64,000 bases of DNA from Branchiostoma floridae (taxonomy: Eukaryota; Chordata; Leptocardii; Amphioxiformes; Branchiostomatidae): contig NC_049987.1 in assembly GCF_000003815.2 (NCBI RefSeq), positions 8,637,100 through 8,701,099 of the forward strand, written 5' to 3'. The notes below the pieces were generated by a model that searched no databases, had not been told where the DNA came from, and saw only the letters and a program-made list of their open reading frames with translations. Of the stretch, positions 25,070 to 37,479 are shown piece by piece; position 1 is the first letter of the stretch; every line of letters starts with the position of its first letter. The translations under genes and the position numbers were made by a program.

Positions 25070-28000
25070 TCTTAACATTTGCCTTGAGAATTGTCCAATA
25101 GAAAAATCTTTAGACCTTTTCCAAACCGTTCAAAGCCTTAGACTTTATCTAAATTGCAACGTGGACAAGTTCAAAGTGTAACGCACACAAAGCATAAGCA
25201 TGTCAAACCGCAATGGCAGAAGAACTGGTGCATGCTACAGGAGGGACCGACTCAGTATCCTGAATGTCGCACAGGTCGCACATGCCTCACATGCAGTAGA
25301 GAGCATATGGTCCGACTAGGCATCATCAGCCATCACCATATTGAAGCTCTTGAATATAGCAAATAGGCTACTTTTGCACGCTTTAATGCACAGGGCAGCC
25401 ACATTGTAAAGCCTTATCTGCCTTTCAACTTCACTTTCCTAGTTTCAAGCCCTCTTGGGTCTCTTTCTAATGTCTTTCTGATGGATGCAGGGCTTAATAA
25501 CATATTGAACTCCTCATTAACCTTACGTCTTACGTTTAGTTATGTTAGAACATTATGTTAGAACGGCATAGGACAAAATTGTCTGGTGAGGTAATAAAAG
25601 GGCTTACTGAAATGAGTGCGGCCCTTATTGTTAACGAGGCAGCTTTGGAATATTGCATGTTCCACTAGAGAGCGCCACAATTATATCCTACTTCCAGGTG
25701 AGGTGATGTTTTCTAAGCTCTTGGCTACAGGTTTCCATCAAAAAGCCCCCCCTCCCCCTCCCCCTCCAAAAATAAACTTTTCTTAACAAGCTGGTCCTTA
25801 CAACCCCAAAGGAAATGGTAGGTCCCAACCTTGAGAATCCAGCGATGTGGATTGAAAAGAATTTGACGCCCTGGGTCTTCCCAAAGTCCGTAGATGTGTG
25901 GCTTTATACACTAAGCCTGGTCCAATTAAAATGAATTGAGCCCCCAGGTGTTCCTACCATCTCTAGGCGATACGGATTTTCAACAAGCCGAAATTCCTCT
26001 GGAACCGCACAACGATCGAACATCGACTGCGAGCAATAAGACACATCCCTTGGGTTTGGTAATGGTATTTACAGCCTGTGGCACATCGTGGGGCCGAGAG
26101 ACCTCGCGACGCTAGGAGAGGCTTTGTCAACTGTTAAACTCATCTAATGACACGACTGGCCAACTTCATGTAGTGAGGCAGCTTCATACGAAAATTCGTG
26201 TCCATGGCTCTGTTATCTGACGGTTTATTGAATAGTAATCCTGTTCCAACAAGTCAACTTTGAATTCCACTCAACATGAACTCAGAGACGTTTACGTTTT
26301 CTTGAAATAGCCACCTTGTCAGTGCTGAGTGCTTCGCTTCAGAAAAAATATCAAGGGAACCAATCAGTTGATTCGTTACAACCTAAATCTGTTGATGTAC
26401 TTTGAAAGGTGCTGCGGCTTATGTCATGTCTGAAACGCCCCCTGGTGTCAGCAATAGCCTCAGTATTACGTATGGAATTTTTAAAAAAAATTCTCTTTAA
26501 CTCACGCAGTTACATTGATTATCCATGACTTACAGCAATGATCAGCAGTGTAAATGATATATGAGTCACTGACACTATCTGATCAAATGATGAGTTCAGT
26601 ATTATCAATAGGAAACATTTTCTGTGATATCTTCGACTTTGCTTTGATTTTTCATGCAGCACACGCTTGCTGGAAGTGAAGATATCAATTTGGGAAACCC
26701 CTTGAGAAGAAAATCAGCAACTGCCATTGCCGATCTGGCAAATCCACATGAGTGTCTCATAAAATGGAAGATCATTATGGACTACTATAATAGACGCTCG
26801 TGCACTTAGAGTGACGTAAGTTAATCTGTTTATTTATCTACACCACCAACGATATACAACGATGTAGCTTTCATTTCAACGACATGCTGAATCAACAAGC
26901 CGGGCAGTAATTTTCCAACTCTTTTGGAGACATAAGTATTTCTTTGTATGATTTTAACTTTGTACTCTAGATTAGATATACATATACCAGATATCGTTCT
27001 GCATTTGGATGCAATGTGCGATTTTATACTTCAAAAATCTTTGTCTATGATGTTTTGACAGGGCACCCAAAGGAATGAATGAAATTATTAGACAAGACAA
27101 GGTGAAGAAATACTGATGCAATACAAATGCACTTCATAACTATGTTGTTTCAGGCAAACCTCGTGTCTAGCTATCAATTACGAGTTCTACATCTGACAGC
27201 AGATATGGAGTTTTATCAGAGATATGCCATCAGACCGTTATGGTAGACAGGCACTCTTAGACTAGACGACTCCAAGTTGCCTTGTATCCCAGCAGCTACT
27301 GTCATGAGTAAAGATGTTAATTTGTTTCTCCGCTGTAGAAGCATCCATAATGCGGTATGTACCCTCAGACCTGTCACGTATGGCAGAAGTGGTGTATGGG
27401 GCGATTTATGTTACTGTCTGAAGAAGTTACTAACATGTATATGTCTGGAAGGAAAGACGTAAGCTCCTGATCTTCTGCTCTATGGACCATGAAACATTAC
27501 TATGTTCTTGTGTGATGTGCCAGCCTGGGTAGTCGGAAATATGATGTTGAAATCATGCGGAGTTTAACATGTACAGATTGCTGGTCTGAATAATTGTGAC
27601 ATTTTCATTTCCCCACTACCAGTACGCTTCAGTAGACCTATTTCTCATTACATTTGCCAACTTTGAAATAGGGAATGCACTACTCATATAGATTTTTTTA
27701 AAGACGTCCTTGGCAGTAAGGCTGGAACCACCTCCATCAATCACAACAATATAATGAGCGACAGAACCGAAATGCTCGAACACTTTCGGATAGTGTCAGC
27801 TGTTATCGAAAGAGTACTTCAAACCATCAGGGCGTCTGTAGCATACATACATGCGTTGCCACACAAGTGATGTAAAAGTTTTTTTTTTATCCGAGTCAGT
27901 CAAAGCAACCTTCCAACTTTATTCCATACACGCGTTCTGTTACATGAGCGCGACAAGTAGCGGTTGGCGCCGTGGGATTCCTCATCAGTGAGAGAATTAC

Positions 28001-31000
28001 CACTGGGATTAATCTTGTGATGACGAAGACGCTCGCTGCTTTCTCAATAGAGCCACATCCATTGCAGCACTTATCCTGACAAAGAACACAATACAGACGT
28101 ATTCAAGGTAGAATAAGAAGTGGGTGTATTTAATGCCACATTTTATCTTCATTTGTGGCCTTACGTTTTGCATTCCGTAAAGTGCATCACGTTTGGTAAA
28201 CTGGAGTCTTTTTCAGAATGATATTTCTTAATAATATTCCTCCTACACGTTTGCACATATTTACTGGAGTAAATGCACAAAATCATCTACTACCTACTTG
28301 TTACATTTTAAAAGGCAATGGAAAGTGAAAGTCTTAGAATACATTATCGACTTGAACTTAATATCATAAAAGTGAGGACAAACTATTTCCTGAGGAAAAT
28401 ATGCAGAGCTTTATGCCCCCCACCAGTGCAATTTAGACGAAAGAACAAAGCAACACAGCACATTGAAGTACCGGCCTCGATACCCCTGCTGATAACCTCA
28501 GTTCCTCAGTTCTAGATTTATTGACGTTACGACTTCTTAAATCTTGGAGGATTAATTTGACTTCCCTTCGTAGCTTTGATGCCAGGTGTTATGGGACCTC
28601 CGATACCGGGTCACCTGTTGATATGGCATCAGAATTACCCCAGTGGCAAGGAAAAGCTTATGGCTCTTCTCTGTGCGACGCTACCTATTTTCTATAGATT
28701 AGCTACGGTCATACTGGAGTACGAAGATTGATCATACAATGGAGCCCGAATCTATGGTAGACCGGTAGCAGTGTGATTTGCAGAATCGTTAGAACCTCAT
28801 CTAATAATCGCCATTGGCTTGTACCACTTCACGGACTATTGTACAAATACAGGCGGACGTTGGGTGTGCAATGATATATGTGGTAGAAGGACATAACATG
28901 AATATGAAACTTTGATATGTATTCTTATCTAATCATATGGCATAGCCGAATGTCTGGTAGATTCTACACGTTGAAAGTGGCCACAGCAAAAAGAAAAAAA
29001 ACTGGAAACACTGACAAAAAACGAATATGGCAGGTGAAAAATGTTAATCTGTTTTCTGCCAGCGGGATAATGTGTATACGTAAGGGCGTAGTGCTGGACT
29101 AAAAGGCTTTGGGCCAGTGGTGAAATGACCCCATTTCCCCCTAACATTTCATCTATCACATCCAGACCATTCCAGTCCCTTTTAGCTACTTTTCCATCTT
29201 GTAATGCTATGACGGATCTTGGGCCAGTGCAGTCTCACCAGAGACAAATCCAACGCCAGAGGCTATTCATGCAGACACATTTATATGGTATGGAAAGCAT
29301 ATTTTCCGTGAGCCTATAAACCCTCTTACACAAGAAAGTACCATCAAACATCTGGTTACTGAAATTTTATTTATAAATGGTGTCTCGTCAACACCAACAC
29401 ATACACATGCTACTTGATTTCTTTTCAAAATTGTCAGCACGACTGATTCATGAAAACAGAACTTGACTAACGGTGTAGATGAAATGTATGTTAAGGTAAC
29501 CAGAAGGAAGGAGTACTAGTCACACTAGTTGCTGAATTAGGTTTATCGCACAGAGAACCTACAAGGATAAAACGTATCAAGCATAAATCAGCTTTTCTAG
29601 AGATTAAAGCCTCTGTTATAGTATGAAGATTGAAAGCATGTCACAAACTATGCTGATGGTTAGATTTCAAATATTTATAATTAACTCGAACAGGATGCGC
29701 ACTTGCCCTGCTCATACGACTTATATGAGGTCACCCCTGCAGTATCACTGAATGCCGGAATAAAAAGTTATCATTTTCCTACCTCCAATAATACCGCCAA
29801 TGCCAATGTCATTATGTAAAGATAGTATTTATATTTGCCTTTTTCCTACAAGTCCGTTGCTTTAATCGTTAGGTGTGTGGATCTAACTCTGCAGTACTGA
29901 AATTACATTTAAACGCCTTGACATTTTTCAACTTTGTAGCTGGTATTTCCTTAGTTTTCACGACCTTCTAGTTGCCAAGTGGGTCAATGGCATGCCTATA
30001 AGTTAGAAATACTGATGCATAAGTTATACAGACAAAATGTATACATGTACTCTTGAGTACGACATAGAAGTAATCTTCAAGATATTGCATGCAATAGGAG
30101 AAATGCCACACTAAATTTGGATAAAATATGTGTGACATTGAGATGGTACTAACCTTTTGCATTTCTAGTATCTACACACTTGCAGGTAATGCGTACATCT
30201 TCAGTTCCGAAATTACCTCCATGGATGTTATTCCATGTACATTAAGAGATAATGGGTCGTTTTATAGCCCCAATACATGACCCCCATTGCAAATCCACGA
30301 CCGGGTTCTTGAAAGTAGGGATGCCCCGTGCCAAATCTGGCACTCAGTTATGACAAAATCACTCACCAAATGTTCAAATATAAAGTTTCAGGACCGCAAG
30401 ACCTTTATGTTCTTGCATTTTGGTTTGCGCACAGTATGACGAAGTGTGACTGTAGAGACTCTTGGACGGCTGTATGGTTGTCTTCCCCCTTACAGAATTA
30501 TATTTTTGGCAAATGTTGGCGTGTAACAGTTCTTGAAGACGTGTGACGAATGTATACAATATGGCATTATACTCAGAGGCAACTTAATAGTTGCAGAAGC
30601 TCTGTTGACGGTTACTCCCCGGACCCATAGTAAGAAAGGAGTGATTTTGTAGACGCCAGGGAGTCATTAGAGCCGATTTTCTTTTAACATCTTCAATAAT
30701 TAGATGTCAAGGGATATTAGAGAGCCTGATTCATGCTTAAATAGTCATTGTTATTCTTTGGAAGAGTTACAAAGACTATGAACGTTAGATTTTGGGTATT
30801 GAGCCAAGTACAGAGTCTACGTCACTTTTCTTTTTGAATACTGTTTTTTATGAACTTTCTCGATAGCATTTTTATCACTGTGAGATTGCCAGATTTTAAA
30901 TCTATATTTGAATAGCGTGACCAAATTTGTATGTAGAATGCATCTGGCATTATCCTCATTAATGATGCCTTTCCAACCGACCATTGAGCGCTGTTCGTCC

Positions 31001-33816
31001 AAGTGTATTCAACTCTCTTTAGTGTCATCGGAATTCGATACCTGTCCATGGAAGTCTTATCGATTTGATTTGAGACTATAGAAGATGTCTTGTCTACTAA
31101 CCGATGAGTCACAGATAGTTTCCCTCTCAGTGACAATTGGCTCTCGTGGGGAATCGATCTTTTGTGAAGGAGTGTCCGTTTGCAGCTCCATCAACATGCT
31201 GCCTGAGCACCATCCCTGCCCCGCTGACCGCGGCAACACTGCCCGGAAATGATAAGTTTCTCACGGGGATATTCTTCACGCAATGTTGGTTGATGCGATC
31301 GATAACTGTACGTGTATCGATTCGGTACCAATGGACCATGGTTGCCCGAATTAGAGCTTTATTGCACATCTGTACCAATCTTATAATCTCCCCGCCACAC
31401 GTCGCTGTCCATCATGTGGGCGGACATTCCGTGACCAGATGACAGCTCTGCTTCAACCAGATGAACCACAGCGGCATCATCTAGAAACACCTCTTCTGGC
31501 CATTTTTCAACATGGATACACTTGTTATTGCAACTGGGGCGCAATCTGTTTTTAGATATTCCCAGTACATGACATCAAAGCCGAAGACAGATATACTATT
31601 GTATATCCGAAGCTAAAGTATACTATTGTTTATTATCCACCTTGCTTAGAAGTGTTTCATTTTGCCCACGTAGCTATTTCCACAGAAGATGCTTACGTAG
31701 CAATGACGTAAACAACTTCAAAGTGTTCACAAATCTTTTTAAAAGCTAATACCTGAGGTATAGTAGGCTCAGTCCATGGTGCGATTGTTATGCTCATAAC
31801 ATAGATCTCACGGTAGACTAATGGAACCTATGAATACCTTCTATTCCACAAAGAGGACAAAGGTGTCGTATAAAATTAGTTGGCAATGCTCCTTCAGAGA
31901 CAACTACGCCACGTAACTGTTAATCAATATATAGAAGTGGCAAACATGATAGTACTAATCCAGATAGAATTGGCATCATTTACTCACAGTGGCTGGCGAC
32001 GGGACGGAAGAGTGATTGACTGTCACGCAGATATAAACACTTCCCAACCATGCTGAGAAGTGGATTCCAGCGTTACAGTGCCATCTGCCAGTGCATTGTC
32101 AACCTTCTCTTATCCTTAACTAACCTTGAACATTCACTTTGAGAGACGGCAAAAATACAAAACGTTTATTAGTTGATCAATTTCCACCACCAAACCCATC
32201 ATAGTTCCGAACGATTCTCGTTGACGGTGTGATCAACCTGCGGCAGAGCATCTGTTCAACTGGATTTCTGTAAATCCACAGAAGACTGTCTCAGAACTAT
32301 CAACCCGTGCTCAAGTACAACGTCTTCAACACTTCATCACATTTGGAATTTAGTTAAATTGTTTATCAAGACTACATTTTCGTGAATATTTTACAAAAAT
32401 TGTACAGAACGTTCTACATCGCGTGATTTGTCTTTGCAAGCTCCATCAGAAACAGTGCAGATGTATTCAGTTGTAAAGCAATTACAATATATCATCCCTG
32501 AATTGTGACTTTTACGGTGCCTAATGCATACCTTATGGCAATGTTAGGCAACACTGATCATCCACACTGCGAACATCACTGTACTCTCCATGACAATGTT
32601 TCCTCTTGATCTACTCTCCACAAAAGAACAGAGAAGAGTGATCACTCCGCGATTATACCTGCCCTGCTGACGGTGCATTGAAGCTGAACGTAATGGCGCT
32701 GGAAGGTTTTGATGTAGAGCGGAAATGGCCGTAAGCCAGCAGCATTGTCGATTGTACAAATGATCTAGAGTCCTTCTTTGTGTTCACCCTTTGGGTCTCA
32801 AGGCTAGTCCTTATGACCGAACAGTTAGGGTTCGATATGAAGTGACAAAGGCGTGCCGTTGAATTCTGTTTGATGTTCAAAGCATCTTTTAGGCTGCATT
32901 AATGCGGCACTAAGCCAATTGCATTGTACCCAATGCGACAATGAAAGTATTCAATGGGAGCAATTGCCTAAGTATCAATTTTCATCTCTTTGTGCATGTA
33001 ATATTCAACGCATTTATCTCCAATAACAGCAAATCCCCTTTAATGACACCTCTGTCTAGCAAACGCACTGTAAAACCTATGCAGGGACGTATAATTTCAA
33101 AAGGAAACTGATGTTATCTACCTTTAAAAGGAAAAAATGAATAAGGCGTACTTTGTAATGCACTTTGTATCAAACCGTTCGCGTTAGATACATATTGATG
33201 CAATTAAAACCAGAAACTAATCAAAATTAACCATGATCTGTCACTGGGTATGAGACACGTATGGGGAAGCGGTGCCCGAAGTTAGATATGGCACCTATGA
33301 TAAATCTACATCTTTAATGTGATATAAACAGTCTCATCTGAGTACCTACAAACGTGACGTTTCTTACTGAAGGGCAGGGGTACCGGCTGAGTGACTGCAC
33401 ATTGTACAGATTAAAAACTATATCCTCACTACATGATTGCAGGGAATTGCGACAGCGCTCTGTGAGCAGATCTGGATGATTGACAATGACATACGCTAGC
33501 TACAATTTAGTTAACATTTACGTCACCAACTTTGTACTATACTTTGAAAAACTACTACCTGTCATGTTCAGTGAAAAGTCACATTATACCCAGCAAAATT
33601 GTAAAACGATTCCTTTATCTAGTTCAGACGTAGCTGCAATTACCAGCATACCGATTTTTTCACAAGAGTCAATGAATGTGCATATTCAAAGAAATAAGAC
33701 CTAAGACCAAAGCACATTGTAGCAAATATGTGCCTGATATTCTCTAGAAATGGCAATGTCTATCGGAGAACAATATAGCATCCGATCACATAGTTAAATA
33801 ATAATAAGTTGTACCC
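25070..33816. other. Long stretch without supportable gene
   Basis: There is a C-rich simple tract at about 25746-25767. Frames of 60-104 codons occur on both strands, notably the opposed overlapping set at 30817-31442 in a locally GC-richer patch. None has a recognisable domain or consistent exon boundaries. Confidence 0.45.
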
Positions 33817-34461
33817 TAGAATAGAATAGTTTATTTGTAGATACATGGCAGTCAATGTACATGTCTGAATTGCGTATCAGTTACAATCATTCTTAATAAA
33901 AAGACCTTAATACAACTTAAGATCTCATACCTGTGATACTTAAACTACTCAGGAAATTCCCTATCCCATTGTATTGTTAATTTCTCTACCTCAACTGGGA
34001 TATTCTACCTCTACGTACATACATAAAAAAATATCAGACTATGGAGAATTCCCTTTTAGAATGATTTGTGTGTTTGGAATGACTGAACCCTTCCCATTCA
34101 ACCCACCAACATGGCGACGACAGCAGCCGGAGAACTAGATGTCAAAATCACATTCCAAACCTGTCCCAGACAGTTTATCTTACAAAAACCTTGTTAAAAG
34201 TTTCATTTTGGATGTCCTTGAAGTGATTCTTCCAGACCCCCACAATTCAGCAGACTTAAGGCACGTGGGATGAAAGACATCTCATGTCTTTTAGTTTTAC
34301 TGACCATTGTTGCGCGATAACGTCTTCTGCTGCGTAGACCGTAGTGAGTGTCCGTGGGGCTGGTTAAGAATGCCCAGAGAGGAGAAGACTCGTCCTGAAG
34401 GGTATGTTCAAGTGTTCTCAATGTGGCTCTGTCACGTCTACTAGCTAGTGTTGGGAGTCAA
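33817..34461 (-). mobile_element. 3' end of a non-LTR retrotransposon (LINE), minus strand
   Basis: Read on the minus strand from 34461, the frame begins LPTLASRRDRATLRTLEHTL. It later shows KTKRHEMSFIPRALSLLN before ending at 34203. Both are C-terminal signatures shared by many LINE ORF2 proteins (a 'LPSL..RR..A' segment, then 'R...SFIPRAI.LLN'). About 370 bp of 3' untranslated sequence follows, then AATAAA and a short (CTATT)n tail ending at 33817. Coding end, untranslated region, AATAAA and simple-repeat tail are in the correct order, so this is one 5'-truncated insertion. The clade is undetermined. Confidence 0.7.
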
Positions 34462-34469
34462 CAGAAAGT

Positions 34470-36570
34470 CCAATGATTCTCATACAACGCTTTTAGACCC
34501 TATGCCATGTGTGTACATCTGAAGAGTTATGTTGAAAAGTCGTCTATATTGTCTGATTTTCAAACTTTTATTTTAACAAACTGCATATTCGTCAAATGTC
34601 TACTTGGTGGTTTGAAACTCCAGATTAACCTTCTAGATCTGACACCAACAGCAATATGCGAATGAAAGGGTGTGGAAGAGAATCATCAAGCGCTATTTTG
34701 GAATGACCCGACTGTCACCTACCCTACAGATAGCCAACCAGACATGTATCCAGACACATCACTCTGCTCTTTATGCTGCTGCCTTGTCCTGGCGATAATC
34801 CCCCGGTAACATACATGACGTCAGAACGAACGGAAGTCTCATGGCGGTCAACTCCCCAAACGGGTTCGTGATCACCAAACTGCTACTCAGATGAAACATC
34901 ACCCAAGGAAGTTACGGATCTGTCCGGCTAAAATTAGTATGGCAGATGAGCCCATTAGTTTGGTTACATTTCCTGTGTCAGGGCAAGGAGTGAAGAAGAT
35001 GCGAGGACCAGATTTGATGTTGATACTTCAGATTTCACCATGCAACCCAGAAACATAACTCACGTATCAAAATCCGGTGTTTGCATAAAGTGGATATGAT
35101 CATATAGCATGATGAATATATGATCGTCAAGTGCAATGTAATTCGTTAAAGGTTGCAATACCCCATGAGGATGTATTTACGCTTGCGGAAATAACGCTTT
35201 GCGTGAAGCACATTACCTTGTTTCATCTGTTATAACTTGTGTACATTATAAGTTATGAACTTATTCACCCATGCGAGAAATTAGCTAAATGAAGAGTCGA
35301 GACTGAAGAACAATTATTAGTCGGCATCAAATATCAGGCATATCTGTACATGTAAATGAAGCCAATAGGATGATTTGTATGCGGGTTTGAAGTAGACGTT
35401 GTGAGTGCAATCGTCATCCTGTGGGAATATTTGGCATATCAGCAGTTTGACTGTGCATTTCCTATATATTCTCTTGATGATTCGTGTATCAAGATAGATG
35501 AATTGCAGGTTTTTTTTTCAAACTTAGTTTTTAGTTCAATCACGTACTGTTGCTGAATTGAACTTGAAGATCAATGTCAAAGTGTTGATGATTTGTAATA
35601 TTCAACGATGTTCTGTTCAATTTCTTATTTAGAAATGGTTTTATTGTTCAAATGATTTTACCAAATTCCATTTCTCGTTAGTTTTTATGATTGCACACTT
35701 AATCTGTGATAATCTAGTTTCTTAATTCCTGGATACATCTTGATCATAATGACTTAAGCCTAAAAGTCAGAAATTCAATTAAGCCCAAGTCCGAGTAGTC
35801 GTCATCTTCATGATGATGCTTCCACGTACGTATTAAGTAACAAATCAGCTCACGACGTCATTGAATCTGAGCCCCTTGCTTAATACTCTACATGACATAT
35901 ATTTGACAAGTGTATATTTGATTTCAGAAAAGATTATGTATGTCATACCTGTATATTAACGCATTACTCAGTGATAGCACAAACTTCATTTTGCCAAGAC
36001 ATGCAATCTATGTGTCTGGATGACATGTAAACGAGTTTGGCTGTCAATGTTTGCCAGAGGGGATTATGATGAAGCTAAAGTTACAAATCTATATGGACAT
36101 ACATCAGACAAAAGGAGTTGTTTTATTAGTATGCAATAACGGGGGTTACCTTCTAGATGCTTACTGCATTTGACAAGTAAGTATTACATTGGGTACAGGT
36201 GATCAGCCAAATTAGAATCTTCTGACATGTACATTTAGCTTTAAACCGTAATCATTTCCAGATCATGAACTATCATTAGGTGCAATTATTTGTCGAAATA
36301 TTGTTATCTGGCTTCATTACCTTTTCTAATTCATTTACTAGTGTGTTCTTGTTGTCACTTACACAATAATCCAATACAGTCCAGGATTGACGATTGAAAT
36401 GCTTCTTTAACGAGCATGCACCAACGAGCTACAATTGTAATATCCAATATCAATAAAACATAATTCAAATATTACTATTTATTCCTGCCTGTCTTTGCCT
36501 ATCGTGTCTTCTCTATAAATCCATATTTGTAGTTATGAAATGACTAAACACGCAGGTGGAGATGTCAGTA

Positions 36571-36571
<1 letters not shown>
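34470..36571. other. No supportable gene
   Basis: The region is AT-rich with no coding frame of note and no recognised element. Confidence 0.5.

Positions 36572-36634
<63 letters not shown>
36572..36634. repeat. (TA)n microsatellite
   Basis: About 31 uninterrupted TA dinucleotides. The length is likely polymorphic and prone to assembly error. Confidence 0.97.
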
Positions 36635-36636
<2 letters not shown>

Positions 36637-37272
36637 CTACCGTTTAACCAACCTACTGATGCAGGTTTCGCCCTCACCTCTCAATGACTACTGTGTATGA
36701 GTATGAGTATGTACTCTGCTCTAAAAGCTAATATACATTCGTAAAATTTCCGATGGTCTTTAGAAATGCATAAAGCCGGAGAAAGCAGTTTACACGGCTA
36801 ATATCAAAACGATGATTCAGATCATGTTGCACTCAAGTTTTGTCAGTCAAACATTACAGCCGAAAACACATTTGATGTGTAAAAATCACATATCTTGACA
36901 TGCGGCCCCTACTGTTACAAAATTCGCCATAATCGACGAAGCAATGTCATAGCTGCCGATGATGTTTAACAGTTTACTCACCACGACTATTAAAATTTCT
37001 GCCTAATGTAGCTTCACTTTGCTATAACGACATACAGCAGGTTCAAAGGCAAGAGTAAGATTTATGCGCCGAAGTAAAGCATATTCAGCAATCTCATTTA
37101 CGCCAGATATGTTAATGTGCCGGTGGTCTCGATCAATGGCAAGTGGTATCGATCGCTGGCAGCTCGTCACGTCCACAGATATGCGGTGGAGCCAGCGGGA
37201 CAGGATCGTCCTTCCGTCACAGAGACTGAGGAGGGTGTGACGTGTTTAGGACTCGCCGACTTGTCATCCAAC

Positions 37273-37324
37273 ATGTCCTTCATCCGAGTCCTTACGTTGT
37301 TCCATGTTGTCATTTCTCCGACAG
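37273..37324 (+). CDS. Candidate signal-peptide first exon, unidentified gene
   Basis: An ATG with A at -3 opens a hydrophobic 17-residue reading (MSFIRVLTLFHVVISPT). It ends in phase 1 at ACAG followed by GTATGT, a consensus donor at 37325. A phase-1 exon carrying only a leader peptide is a common first exon of secreted or membrane proteins with phase-1 domains. It lies 10 kb upstream of the Ig gene on the same strand, so it could be an alternative first exon of that gene or belong to something else. The longer frame around it (37117-37479) continues past the donor. The evidence is weak. Confidence 0.2.
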
Positions 37325-37479
37325 GTATGTGTAGTACTGACACGCACTTTCATAATGGCACATCCTGCATGTGGGTGTGCATCCTCTCATCATGGGTTTC
37401 ATTTGTAAGCGATTACACCTGTAATTCCCGGCAGGTGCATGCAGTATCTCTGCTGACGGCATCATATCGGTGTGTTTAA

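Noticed and set aside
30817-31442. Cluster of overlapping frames on both strands
   Set aside because: Mutually exclusive frames with no splice-bounded block or known motif.
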